Source of the DNA: Myxococcales bacterium
GTDB lineage: Bacteria; Myxococcota_A; Polyangia; Polyangiales; JAFGIB01
Direction: 5' to 3'
Length of the DNA: 64,000 nt
NCBI GenBank assembly: GCA_029880325.1
Contig: JAOUOP010000022.1
Coordinates: 1 to 64,000 of the forward strand
The notes below the pieces were generated by a model. It ran no database searches. It had not been told where the DNA came from and worked only from the letters and a program-made list of their open reading frames with translations. Shown here one piece after another: positions 27,133-35,393 of this stretch (positions are counted from its first letter, which is position 1; each line of letters opens with the position of its first letter). The translations under genes and the position numbers were made by a program.

Positions 27133-28137
27133 TCAGCCCTCCCTCGGCGCTGTGGCCTTTGGCGCGTCGTCGAAGTGCGCCGCCGGGCTCAAGAGCGACA
27201 GGCTGCACAAAAGCCCGAGCGACAGCGGTAGCGTCAGAAAGAGCGCCGACAGGGCCACCGCGTCGCCGCTGCCGTAGCCGTAGCGCGCCAGGATCACGAC
27301 GAGCGCCGCGTCGCGGGTGCCGGCGCCCATGACCGAGATGGGAACCAGCGTCACCAGCGAACAAATGGCGCTGATGCCGCAGATTTCGGCGAAGGAAAAG
27401 CCGAGGCCGAGACTTCGGCTGAGCAGGTAGTTACCCAGATAGGTCAGAATCCAGCAGGCGATGGTGATGAGCGCCGATATCGCCAACGCGCCGAGCTTGA
27501 TGGTGCGTAGCGAGTCGAAGAAGTCGGCCAGGGTGGTCTCGATCCAGCCGCGGTAGTTCGCCGGCGCGGCGGCGGCCGCCATGCGCCCGATGGCGTTGGC
27601 GATCCTCGGACGCGTCAGCAGGAGCGAAAGACCCATGCCCGCAATCAGCACGAAGGCCACGATGGGGCCGGCCCAGCGGCCGATGTGATCGGGGGCGGCG
27701 ATGATCAGAAAGCCGGCGAGCCCCACCACGAAGAGCAGACCGACATCGAGCAGGCGGTCGAGCAGCACGCTGGAAAACGCGCGGCCGAAGGGGGCGCCGG
27801 CTCGCGTCAGATGGACCGTCTTGACGAATTCGCCGACGCGGCCGGGCGTGGCGACGCCAGCGAAGAGCGCGTAGGCATAGGCGCCCAGGCGATCGCGGTA
27901 GCGGGCATGGGGCACCGAGGGGTCGATCAGAAGACCCCAGCGCCATGCGCGCAGGAAGATCGTCGGCACCACCACCGGATAGGCCCAAAGCAGCAGGCTC
28001 AGTTCGGTGCGGGCGAAGGCGCTGAGCAGCTCCCGTCGGTCGAGGCTGGCCAGGATCGCCACCAGCACGGCCGGTCCGACGAGCTTCAGCAGCCACCGCG
28101 AGCGCTTGCGGCGGGGTTGGGTGTCGACGTCGGCCAC
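27133..28137 (-). CDS. LPG-synthase-TM / AglD-like (UPF0104) membrane protein
   Basis: 334 residues from ATG 28137, first gene of a three-gene minus-strand operon. Eight or so helices carry the family signatures RAWRWGLLI (about 63), GVATPGRVGEFVKT (about 93) and SSVLLDRLLDVGLLFVVG (about 119). The family (PF03706) covers the flippase half of lysyl-phosphatidylglycerol synthase and archaeal AglD, which works with dolichyl-phosphate sugars. Since no lysyl-transferase domain is attached, a role in lipid-linked sugar handling is more likely here. Confidence 0.75.
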   Translation of the reverse strand: MADVDTQPRRKRSRWLLKLVGPAVLVAILASLDRRELLSAFARTELSLLLWAYPVVVPTIFLRAWRWGLLIDPSVPHARYRDRLGAYAYALFAGVATPGRVGEFVKTVHLTRAGAPFGRAFSSVLLDRLLDVGLLFVVGLAGFLIIAAPDHIGRWAGPIVAFVLIAGMGLSLLLTRPRIANAIGRMAAAAAPANYRGWIETTLADFFDSLRTIKLGALAISALITIACWILTYLGNYLLSRSLGLGFSFAEICGISAICSLVTLVPISVMGAGTRDAALVVILARYGYGSGDAVALSALFLTLPLSLGLLCSLSLLSPAAHFDDAPKATAPREG

Positions 28138-28186
28138 CTGGATTGGCTCTGCCTACCCGGGATCGGGGTCGGGCGCCAGTCCCTCG

Positions 28187-28200
28187 CCCCCCCCCCCCCC
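28187..28200. repeat. Homopolymer of 14 C
   Basis: Fourteen consecutive C in the 157-base divergent gap between the AglD-like gene and the dehydratase gene. Such a tract between promoters can vary by slippage and change promoter spacing. It can also be an assembly or basecalling error. Confidence 0.8.
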
Positions 28201-28294
28201 GCGATAGCGACTCCCGGAGAAGGTCCGTTCGGCGCCGGCAGCCGCGCCGGGCTTGCGGTCGACGCCGCCGGGGGTCTTGGGCTAGGCTCCCGCC

Positions 28295-29338
28295 ATGACG
28301 GCATCCGAGCAGTGGGCGGACAAGGTTGTCTTGATTACCGGCGTCTGCGGCACCGTGGGCGGCGAGCTTCTGCGTCAGCTCGACCAGCGCGGGGTGGGCT
28401 CGGTGGTGGGGCTCGACAACAACGAGAGCGCGCTCTTTTTCCTGCGCGAGTCCTACCGTGAGCGCGACGGTTTTCATTTCTACCTCGGCGACGTGCGCGA
28501 CCGCGACACCCTGGTCCGGCGGATGCGAGGGGTCGACATCGTGCTGCACACGGCGGCGCTCAAGCACGTGATCCTGTGCGAGCACTCGCCCACCGACGCG
28601 CTGGCCACAAACATCCTCGGCGTCCAAAATGTGATCGAGGCGGCGATCTCCTCCAACGTCGAGCGCGTGCTCTTCACCTCCTCGGACAAGGCCGTCAATC
28701 CGACCAATGTGATGGGCACCAGCAAGCTGATGGGCGAGCGCCTGATCACGGCCGCCAATGCCCTGCGCCACGAGGGCGGGCCGATCTTCGCCTCCACGCG
28801 CTTCGGCAACGTGCTGGGCTCGGCTGGCTCGGTGATTCCGCTCTTCCGCCGCCAGATCGAAGCCGGAGGTCCGCTCACGCTCACGGATCCGGCCATGACG
28901 CGCTTCATCATGTCCCTGGAGGAGGCGGTTCGTCTGGTGATGGACAGCGCCTTCATGAGCCGCGGTGGCGAGGTCTTCGTGACGAAGATGCCGGTGGTGC
29001 GCATCGTCGACCTGGCCGAAGTCATGGTCACCGCTTTGGCACCGGTTTACGGCAGGCGACCCGAGGACGTGCCCATCGAGGTCATCGGGCCGCGCGCCGG
29101 CGAGAAGATGTACGAGGAGCTGCTCAACGACGAGGAGATGCGCCGCACGCTGGAGCTCGACCGCTACTTCGTGGTCACCCCGGCGCTCAAGGGCATCTAT
29201 ACGACCATCGAGTATGTCTATCCCGGCGTGCGGGAACTTTCCCACGACCGGCCCTACCATTCCTCGAGCGAGACCCCGATGAGCCAAGAGGAGATCCTCG
29301 CCTATCTGAAGCGGGTGAACCTCCTCGAGGAGAGCTGA
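28295..29338 (+). CDS. Short CapD-like UDP-sugar 4,6-dehydratase with SMK triad
   Basis: 347 residues from ATG 28295. Polysaccharide-biosynthesis dehydratase family (PF02719): NAD motif TGVCGTVG at about 13-20, TSSDKAVNPTNVMGTSK at about 128-144, and RFGNVLGSAGSVIP. The catalytic Tyr of short enzymes such as PseB/FlaA1 is replaced by Met140 with Lys144 kept. This Ser-Met-Lys pattern is known from the large membrane-bound WbpM type, but here the protein is short and soluble. It probably makes a 4-keto-6-deoxy UDP-sugar. The next gene starts 4 bases after the stop. Confidence 0.85.
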   Translation: MTASEQWADKVVLITGVCGTVGGELLRQLDQRGVGSVVGLDNNESALFFLRESYRERDGFHFYLGDVRDRDTLVRRMRGVDIVLHTAALKHVILCEHSPTDALATNILGVQNVIEAAISSNVERVLFTSSDKAVNPTNVMGTSKLMGERLITAANALRHEGGPIFASTRFGNVLGSAGSVIPLFRRQIEAGGPLTLTDPAMTRFIMSLEEAVRLVMDSAFMSRGGEVFVTKMPVVRIVDLAEVMVTALAPVYGRRPEDVPIEVIGPRAGEKMYEELLNDEEMRRTLELDRYFVVTPALKGIYTTIEYVYPGVRELSHDRPYHSSSETPMSQEEILAYLKRVNLLEES

Positions 29339-29341
29339 GCG

Positions 29342-30490
29342 ATGAAGATTTTGATTCTCGGTGGCGACGGCTACCTCGGCTGGCCCACGGCCATGCACCT
29401 CGCGGCCAAGGGCCACGAGGTCACGGTCGTCGACAACTACATGCGCCGCGAGATCGCGCGCCGCACCCGCTCGGAGGCCTTGATCCGCACGCCGAACCTC
29501 CACGACAGGGCGGAACTCTTCGCCGAAAAGACCGGCAAGTCCATCGAGGTGGTGATAGGCGACTGCTGTGACTACCGGTTGATGAGCCGTCTGTTGGCTG
29601 ATAAGCCCGACGCCGTCGTGCACTACGCCGAGCAGCCCTCGGCTCCCTACTCCATGATCGGTTACGACCAGGCGCGCCAGACCCTCGACAACAACCTCGG
29701 CGCGACCTTCAACCTGATCTGGGCCGTGATGGAAAACGCGCCCGAGTGCCACATCATCAAGCTCGGCACCATGGGCGAGTACGGCACGCCCAATATCGAC
29801 ATCGAAGAGGGCTGGATCGACATCGAGCACAAGGGCCGCAAGGGGCGCTTTCTCTACCCCCGCGCCGCCGGCTCCCTCTACCACACCACCAAGGTGCTCG
29901 ACACCGACCTGCTGCACTTCTACGCGCGCATCCACGGCATTCGCGTGACCGACCTGATGCAGGGCCCGGTCTACGGGCTGTCGACCGATGAGTCCGACCT
30001 GGACGAGGGGCTGCTGCCCAACTTCCACTACGACGATATCTTCGGCACCGTGGTCAACCGCTTCCTGGTTCAGGCCGTGGCCGGGGTGCCGCTGACGGTC
30101 TACGGCAAGGGTGGCCAAAAGCGCGGTTATTTGAATCTCAAGGACACGCTGCAGTGCATCGAGCTGGCCGCCGCCCATCCGGCGGGCCAGGGCGAGCTGC
30201 GCATCATGAACCAGCTCACCGAGACCTTTAGCGTCAACCAGCTGGCCGAAAAGGTTCAGGCCGCGGGCAAGCAGGTCGGCCTCAAGGTCGAGATCGAGCC
30301 CATCGACAATCCGCGCAAGGAAGCCGAGGACCATTACTACAACGTGGTGCACTCGGGCCTGCTCGAACTCGGCCTGAAGCCGCATTTGATGACCGAAGAG
30401 GTGTTGGTGCAGATGCTCAACACTGTCGCCCAACACAAAGCCGCGATCGACGAGCAGAAGATCTTCCCGCGCGTGCGCTGGCGCAGCTGA
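29342..30490 (+). CDS. UDP-sulfoquinovose synthase-like (SQD1/Agl3 type)
   Basis: 382 residues from ATG 29342. Strong resemblance to SQD1: GGDGYLGWPTAMHL at residues 7-20, VDNYMRR, HYAEQPSAPYSM, the signature LGTMGEYGTPNIDIEEG at 141-157 with catalytic Thr143, and Y180-x3-K184. VYGKGGQKRGYLNLKDT and RIMNQLTE also fit. SQD1 converts UDP-glucose and sulfite to UDP-sulfoquinovose, the donor for sulfolipid in plants and for sulfated N-glycan in Sulfolobus. No SqdX-like sulfolipid synthase is visible, so a glycan use is likely. Confidence 0.85.
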   Translation: MKILILGGDGYLGWPTAMHLAAKGHEVTVVDNYMRREIARRTRSEALIRTPNLHDRAELFAEKTGKSIEVVIGDCCDYRLMSRLLADKPDAVVHYAEQPSAPYSMIGYDQARQTLDNNLGATFNLIWAVMENAPECHIIKLGTMGEYGTPNIDIEEGWIDIEHKGRKGRFLYPRAAGSLYHTTKVLDTDLLHFYARIHGIRVTDLMQGPVYGLSTDESDLDEGLLPNFHYDDIFGTVVNRFLVQAVAGVPLTVYGKGGQKRGYLNLKDTLQCIELAAAHPAGQGELRIMNQLTETFSVNQLAEKVQAAGKQVGLKVEIEPIDNPRKEAEDHYYNVVHSGLLELGLKPHLMTEEVLVQMLNTVAQHKAAIDEQKIFPRVRWRS

Positions 30491-30556
30491 GGGTATTGCT
30501 CCAGCGTTGTCGGAGGCCAGGTCTTTCGCTGCCCTGGTCGAGGTGGTTCTGAGATT

Positions 30557-31507
30557 GTGAAGCGCCGCATCCTCATCGGCATCAAGCTTTGCCTCGGCCT
30601 CGCCATCGTGGGGTTCTTGCTCGCGGAGCTGCACTTCGACGAGCTGGGCGCGCTGCTGCGCTCGGGGCAGCCGGGGCGTCTGTGGCTGAGCGTGCTGGCG
30701 TTCTTTGCGGCCATGGTCGGCTTCCAGGCCCTGCGCCTGCACTGGCTCGTGCGCCATCACACCGGCGGCCTGTGGCAGAGCTACAAGCTCTTCTTCATCG
30801 GCGCGCTCTTCAATAACCTCTTGCCGAGCAATGTGGGCGGTGACGCCGTGCGCCTCCTTTACCTGCACCGCATGGGCGCCGGCGTGGGCCAGCCCCTGGC
30901 GCTACTGCTCCTGCACCGGATTTCCGGGCTCGGTGTCCTGCTCTGCGGGGGCTTCTTATACGTGCTGCTGCGAGGACAACGGTTGGCAGCGCTGATGGGC
31001 CCGCTTCGGGCCGAGCTGCCGCAGATCCCGGCTGTGCTAGCGGTCGGTGTACTCGCGCTTTTGGCTGTTACCGCTGTGTTGCTCCTCAGGCGCAGCCGCT
31101 TGGTCGAGCGTCTGGCCACGATCGCCCGCGATGCCGCCACCGCCATCGCCACCATACGCGCCTCGGATTGGTGGGTTCTGATCGCTCTCACCGTGGGTTT
31201 TCACGCCCTGCGTCTTCTCGGCCTCAGCGCCGCCGTCTCGGCCCTGGGCAGCGACGCCGACGCCTTGGACCTGATCTTCGTGCTTGCCGTCGCCGCCGTC
31301 GCCGCCCTGCTGCCGATCAGCATCGCGGGTCTCGGCCTGGTCGAGGGCAGCTTGAGCCTCTTGCTCGTGGCCTTCGGGGTCGGCAAGGCAGCGGCCATCG
31401 CCGCGGCGCTGATCAATCGCGCCGTCTTGCTGTTGGTCGCGTTGCTTGGCGCTTTGGTCTACTTCGGGAGTCGCGAAAATCGCCGCCCCTTGGAGCCGGC
31501 GTCATGA
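30557..31507 (+). CDS. LPG-synthase-TM / AglD-like (UPF0104) membrane protein
   Basis: 316 residues from GTG 30557. About eight helices; family signatures FFIGALFNNLLPSNVGGDAVRLLYL (region 77-101) and LLLHRISGLGVLLCGG near 113-128, and the late GLGLVEGSLSLLLV. It is only distantly similar to the 27133-28137 protein of the same family. It follows the UDP-sulfoquinovose synthase gene in the same direction and precedes a DPM1-like GT2 gene, which suggests a joint role with lipid-linked sugars. Confidence 0.8.
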   Translation: MKRRILIGIKLCLGLAIVGFLLAELHFDELGALLRSGQPGRLWLSVLAFFAAMVGFQALRLHWLVRHHTGGLWQSYKLFFIGALFNNLLPSNVGGDAVRLLYLHRMGAGVGQPLALLLLHRISGLGVLLCGGFLYVLLRGQRLAALMGPLRAELPQIPAVLAVGVLALLAVTAVLLLRRSRLVERLATIARDAATAIATIRASDWWVLIALTVGFHALRLLGLSAAVSALGSDADALDLIFVLAVAAVAALLPISIAGLGLVEGSLSLLLVAFGVGKAAAIAAALINRAVLLLVALLGALVYFGSRENRRPLEPAS

Positions 31508-31509
31508 AG

Positions 31510-31538
31510 TTGAGCGCCCGGGGCATCCTTGCTACACG
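31510..31538 (+). promoter_or_regulatory. Candidate sigma-70 promoter
   Basis: TTGAGC at 31510-31515 and TACACG at 31533-31538 with 17 bases between, about 40 bases before the GT2 start at 31577. Both boxes are imperfect. It would allow the GT2 and hydrolase genes to be expressed apart from the upstream genes. Confidence 0.3.
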
Positions 31539-31576
31539 CTGAAAGGCCCGTCGCCGCGGGCGGCTTGCGCGCCCCG

Positions 31577-32572
31577 ATGAAGCTCGTCATCCAGATCCCC
31601 TGCTACAACGAAGCGACGACCCTGCCCCAGGTGCTGTCGGATCTGCCGCGCAGCGTCGCCGGCTGCGACGCGGTGGAAGTGCTGGTCATCGACGACGGCT
31701 CGTCGGACGCCACCGCCGCCGTCGCCCGCGAGCACGGCGCCGACCGCGTGGTGCGCCACCGCGGCAATCGCGGCCTGGCCAGCACATTTGTGACGGGTCT
31801 GGAAACGGCGCTCGAGATGGGAGCCGACGTCATCGTCAACACCGATGGCGACCATCAGTATCCCGGCAGCAGCATCGCCGAGCTGGTGGCACCGATCGCC
31901 CGTGGTGAGGCCGATCTGGTCATCGGCGACCGTCAAACCCACAGCGATCCCAAGGTGGGCGCCAAGAAGCGCTTCTTCTACGGCGTCGGCAACTTCGTGG
32001 TGCGCTCGGTGACCGGCGTCAGCGTGCATGACGCGCCCAGCGGCTTTCGCGCCATGTCGCGCGATTTCGCCATGCGCGTCTATCTCACCAATCCCTTTTC
32101 CTACACGCTCGAAACCATCTTCGCCGCCGCCGAGGGACGCCAGCCGATCCGCGAGGTCGCGATCGAGACCAACCCGGCCACGCGCCCCAGTCGCCTCTTC
32201 CGCGGCATGGCCCAGTACATCGCTCGCTCGGCCAGCATCATTTTGCAGGGCTACTCGATGCACAATCCGCTGCGCGCTTTCGGCTGGTTGTCGATGCCCT
32301 TTCTGTTGCTGGGCCTGGGTCTGGGCCTGCGCTTCCTCTACTACTTCATCCAGGATCCGAGCCACAGCGGTCACGTGCAGTCGCTGATTTTGGCGGCCAT
32401 CTCCATCGTGGTCGGCGCCCAGATCTTGATCTTCGGCATGTTGGGTTCCCTGGTGCGCGCCAATCGCCTGCTGCTGCAGGACATTCGCATGCGCGTGCGG
32501 CGCCTGGAGCTCGATGAAGCCCGCACGCGGAACTCTTCGCTGACGGGCGAAGCGGGTTCGGGCCGTGGCTGA
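31577..32572 (+). CDS. GT2 glycosyltransferase with C-terminal membrane helices (DPM1/GtrB-like)
   Basis: 331 residues from ATG 31577, where the family N-terminus KLVIQIPCYNEATTLP starts; the frame is open 48 bases further upstream without similarity. VLVIDDGSSDAT is near 38 and VNTDGDHQYPGSS near 90 (metal site). GSDPK-type residues DRQTHSDPKVGAKK follow, then SGFRAMSR. Two helices near 235-255 and 270-295 anchor the protein. It resembles enzymes that form polyprenyl-phosphate-linked sugars. The 3' end overlaps the hydrolase gene by 8 bases. Confidence 0.85.
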   Translation: MKLVIQIPCYNEATTLPQVLSDLPRSVAGCDAVEVLVIDDGSSDATAAVAREHGADRVVRHRGNRGLASTFVTGLETALEMGADVIVNTDGDHQYPGSSIAELVAPIARGEADLVIGDRQTHSDPKVGAKKRFFYGVGNFVVRSVTGVSVHDAPSGFRAMSRDFAMRVYLTNPFSYTLETIFAAAEGRQPIREVAIETNPATRPSRLFRGMAQYIARSASIILQGYSMHNPLRAFGWLSMPFLLLGLGLGLRFLYYFIQDPSHSGHVQSLILAAISIVVGAQILIFGMLGSLVRANRLLLQDIRMRVRRLELDEARTRNSSLTGEAGSGRG

Positions 32573-33431
32573 GGTGCACGAAGACGGCGTCGAGCTGTCA
32601 GGCCTGCGCATCGCCTACCGCCGCTACGGGCCGACCGAGGCACAGCCCGTGCTCTGCCTCCACGGTTGGCTCGACAACGCCGCCAGCTTTGCGCCCCTGG
32701 CCGAGCACATGCCCGACTACCAGTTGATCGCGCCCGATCTCGCCGGGCATGGACACTCCGATCACCGCGCGCTCTGCACGCCCTACCATCACCTGGACTG
32801 GGTGCTCGACATGATCGCCTTTTGCGATGCCCTGAAGCTCGAGCGCTTCGCCCTGCTCGGACACTCCATGGGCGCCGGCATCGCAGCGCTCTTGGCCGGC
32901 ACCGTACCCGAGCGCGTGCGGCATCTGGGGCTGATCGAAGGCACGGGCCCGCGGCCGACCCCAGCGGCCGAGCTGCCCACCTTGCTGTCGAGCTTTCACC
33001 AGGCCGAACAAAAGGCCCGCGCGCTGCCCATTCGCGCGCGTCCGGCCGCGTTCGACATCGCCGTGCGCGCGCGCCTGGTCTCCTCGCCGCTGTCGCGGGG
33101 CGCCGCCGAGCTGCTGGCCCAGCGCGGCACCGAGGTGGTGGCCCACAGCGGCGGGCGCGTGCGCTGGCGCAACGACCGGCGCCTGTCGCGCATGCAGCCG
33201 ATGCACCTGGGCGAGGAGCAGATCCTGGCTTTTCTCGCCCGCATCGCCTGCCCGACGCTGCTGGTCGTGGCCCGCGAGGGCCTGCGCTACAACGCCGAGG
33301 TGGTAGAGCGGCGCAAGGCGGCCATCTCCGCGTTGAGCGAGTGCCTGGTCGACGGTCGCCACCACGTCCACATGGACCACCCCGAGCGCGTCGCTCCCCA
33401 GCTGCTCGCGCTCCTCGCGCAGCCGGCCTGA
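32565..33431 (+). CDS. Alpha/beta hydrolase
   Basis: 288 residues from GTG 32565, inside the end of the GT2 gene. Oxyanion motif LCLHGWLDNAASF near 30, the nucleophile elbow GHSMG with Ser101, and a late His region GRHHVHMDHPERV near 265 give a complete Ser-Asp-His fold of the MEST/serine-hydrolase-like type. Possible activities include esterase or epoxide hydrolase; the substrate is unknown. Translational coupling links it to the glycan genes. Confidence 0.85.
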   Translation: MAEVHEDGVELSGLRIAYRRYGPTEAQPVLCLHGWLDNAASFAPLAEHMPDYQLIAPDLAGHGHSDHRALCTPYHHLDWVLDMIAFCDALKLERFALLGHSMGAGIAALLAGTVPERVRHLGLIEGTGPRPTPAAELPTLLSSFHQAEQKARALPIRARPAAFDIAVRARLVSSPLSRGAAELLAQRGTEVVAHSGGRVRWRNDRRLSRMQPMHLGEEQILAFLARIACPTLLVVAREGLRYNAEVVERRKAAISALSECLVDGRHHVHMDHPERVAPQLLALLAQPA

Positions 33432-33540
33432 GCGCGCCCGGGTTGCTGTCGGCGGGCGGCCCTGTAACGCTTGACTCGCTCCCGCGTCCACAGGAAACCG
33501 AGGGTTTGGGCTCGCCCCGACAGTATCGTCCCGACGCCGT

Positions 33541-33759
33541 ATGCTCTTTTCCTGCAAGCAGGTCTCCGAACACCTCAGCGACCACGTCGACGATGAACTG
33601 CCCCCGCGCAAGCGCTGGATGCTGCGCTTGCACCTCTTGATGTGCCCGCCCTGCGCCCGCGTCGAGCACTCCCTGCGCCGCACGCTGGGGGCGCTCGAGG
33701 CGTTGGGCCGAGAGCTGGGGCAAGACGAGTCGGGCAAGCGACCCGATTCCGGCGCCTGA
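33541..33759 (+). CDS. Small zinc-finger (anti-sigma factor type) protein
   Basis: 72 residues from ATG 33541. CKQVSEHLSDHVDDELPPRK, then LHLLMCPPCARVEHSLRR, fits the zf-HC2 fold (Cys5, His and the CxxC pair) found at the N-terminus of anti-sigma factors. There is no membrane or sensory part and no sigma factor gene beside it. It may regulate a distant ECF sigma factor or bind another partner. Confidence 0.65.
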   Translation: MLFSCKQVSEHLSDHVDDELPPRKRWMLRLHLLMCPPCARVEHSLRRTLGALEALGRELGQDESGKRPDSGA

Positions 33760-34104
33760 ACCGGTGGCCAGTCCGGTGCTCTCAGGGCTCTAGGAGACTG
33801 GTGTCAAACGAGCGTGCGTGGATCTCGGAGCGCCGTGACCTCGTGGGGGGCAGCCGAGGACCGAGGAAATACCCGCCATTTTCGCAGCGGACTCGGATGG
33901 CGCACACGGGGTTACGCCGCCCGGGAGGTGCGTGCGCTCGTTTGACACCAGTCTCCTAGAGCACCGATCCGTTTGAAAGCACCGCAACTTCGCGGGTTTA
34001 GCGGGCCCAGCGCACCGCTACGGCGCCTCGAAGTAGCTCGGGCTACGACTTCGGCGCCGTAACGGCCCGCCGAGCCCACTCTCCCTCGCGAATTTGCGGC
34101 GATT
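33760..34104. other. Intergenic region filled by two palindromic elements
   Basis: Between the convergent zinc-finger gene and the CxxCxxCC gene lie two abutting non-coding elements (33787-33962 and 33959-34123) and about 27 bases of ordinary sequence. No gene is supported here. Confidence 0.7.
33787..33962. repeat. MITE-like element with perfect 28-bp terminal inverted repeats
   Basis: Left arm 33787-33814 begins GCTCTAGGAGACTGGTGTCA; the right arm 33935-33962 is its exact reverse complement over 28 bases. Weaker symmetry continues inward (about CTCGGAGCGCCGTGACC against its inverse at 33908-33929). Total length is 176 bases with no ORF of its own. The right end shares its last bases with palindromic element copy B, so one may have inserted at the edge of the other. 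Confidence 0.8.
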
Positions 34105-34123
34105 TCAAACCGGTCGGCGCTCC
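33959..34123. repeat. Palindromic interspersed element, copy B
   Basis: This copy is closely similar to copy A at 21927-22090. Shared blocks include AACTTCGCGGGTTTAGCGGG (one difference), CAGCG-CCGCTACGGC, GCTCGGGCTACGACT and TTTCAA-CCGGTCG-CGCTC. Most differences are compensated by the matching change in the other arm's region or fall in loops. The right arm supplies the stop codon and last codons of the minus-strand gene at 34105. Confidence 0.75.
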
Positions 34124-35202
34124 AGATCGCTGGCCGGACTCGGATCGTTGGCGATGGCGTCGACCGTTTCGGGCCACTGGTTGGTGCAGGCCGCAAGCTC
34201 CGCGATCATGATCGCCTCGGCGGCGGCCTGGTCGGCCCGCAGCCCGCTCTTTTCGAAGCGCCGCATCAGCCAGCGCGCTGCCGCGAGCCGCGTGGCCAGC
34301 TCGGCCCGTGCCACGTCGAAGGGGCAGCCCCACTCGAGCCAGCGGAACATCCAGATCTCGTCGGCCAACCAGTCGTTGAACATGGCCTCGGGCGAGCCGG
34401 GCTTTTTGCTACGCGCGCAGGCGGTGTCGAAGGCGTCGGCCCAGGGGCGAGGTCGCTTGGGGGGCCGGTGACCGTCGGCCAGGGCCAGCACGGCGTCGCC
34501 GAAGAACGCCATGGCGACGCCGCCGGCGGTGCCATCGCGCATGTCGAGGAATTCCGCCGCGTGTAGCACCCAGGCGCCCTCGTGCAGATCCGGCATCGGC
34601 TCGGCGCCGAGCACGCTTTCGGCCTTTTCGCCGGCCGCGAGCCTGGCGAGCAGTTCTTCTTCCAGCTTGCGGTAGCTGGCAAAGGCCACCCGTCGTTCGA
34701 CGGTGAGCGCGATGCGGACGGGCACTTCTTGGTCGCTCTCCAGGCGCCCGGCCCCGTCGTAGAGCGAGCGCTCGGCATCGGCCAGGTCGAGCTCGGGCCG
34801 TTCGCCCATGGTGCGGCAGGGACAGCGGTGCTCGGTGGTGACACGCCCTCCCTCCGGGGTGCGCACCAGACCATAGGGAAAGCGGCGGCATCCGCCGGGC
34901 TTGTGCTCGGGTCCGAAGCGCGCGTGGATCCCGCACAGGCCGTCTTGCAGCTGGGCGCAGCGGCCGTATTCGTCGGGTCGCATGCAGTGACCTTCGACCT
35001 CGTCGTTGTAGCTGACGGCGTCGGGGATCAGGCTGCGCACGTGCTTGACCTCCGAGCGCGTCATCGGACCGAGCGCGTGGATGTCGCTGCAGCACAGGCC
35101 GTCGCTGAAGCAGGTGAAGCGCGCGCCGGGTCGTGCGATCAGCGGGCGCGCCTTGGAGGTCGGGGAGGTCTTACGCTTCTTGGCCACGCAAGGCGTGTAC
35201 AC
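34105..35202 (-). CDS. YkgJ-type CxxCxxCC zinc/iron-chelating domain protein
   Basis: 365 residues from GTG 35202. The Cys cluster begins FTCFSDGLCC at 30-38 and continues with HCMRPDEYGRCAQLQDGLCGIH, CRRFPYG and HRCPCRTMG, as in PF03692 (putative Zn- or Fe-chelating) proteins. The C-terminal 220 residues are helical with no recognised domain (WMFRWLEWGCPFDVARAE). The last residues (LERRPV-stop) are encoded by the palindromic repeat copy B, so the original C-terminus may have been altered by that insertion. Confidence 0.75.
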   Translation of the reverse strand: MYTPCVAKKRKTSPTSKARPLIARPGARFTCFSDGLCCSDIHALGPMTRSEVKHVRSLIPDAVSYNDEVEGHCMRPDEYGRCAQLQDGLCGIHARFGPEHKPGGCRRFPYGLVRTPEGGRVTTEHRCPCRTMGERPELDLADAERSLYDGAGRLESDQEVPVRIALTVERRVAFASYRKLEEELLARLAAGEKAESVLGAEPMPDLHEGAWVLHAAEFLDMRDGTAGGVAMAFFGDAVLALADGHRPPKRPRPWADAFDTACARSKKPGSPEAMFNDWLADEIWMFRWLEWGCPFDVARAELATRLAAARWLMRRFEKSGLRADQAAAEAIMIAELAACTNQWPETVDAIANDPSPASDLERRPV

Positions 35203-35393
35203 GAGCGCTCCCGGCCCGTCGAGACGCAGGTGCCGTGTCCATCACATATCCCCAAATTGGGTCGACCCATGTTCGTCGCTGCCGCTGCCGGGGCACCCCA
35301 TAATTTCCTGGCGCCCTCGGACGGGCCGTGCTGAACTGTGCCCATTGAATCTCGGGGGCTCGGGTGGGGTCTCAGGGGTGCCAAGGGAGCGGC

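Noticed and set aside
27431..30868. 1145-residue open frame on the minus strand
   Set aside because: It runs antisense to the clear dehydratase, UDP-sulfoquinovose synthase and AglD-like genes; it has no domain and a composition typical of high-GC shadow frames.
33642..33987. Short frames on both strands ending with the same ARLTPVS sequence
   Set aside because: The shared peptide is a by-product of the 28-bp inverted repeats being read from both directions.
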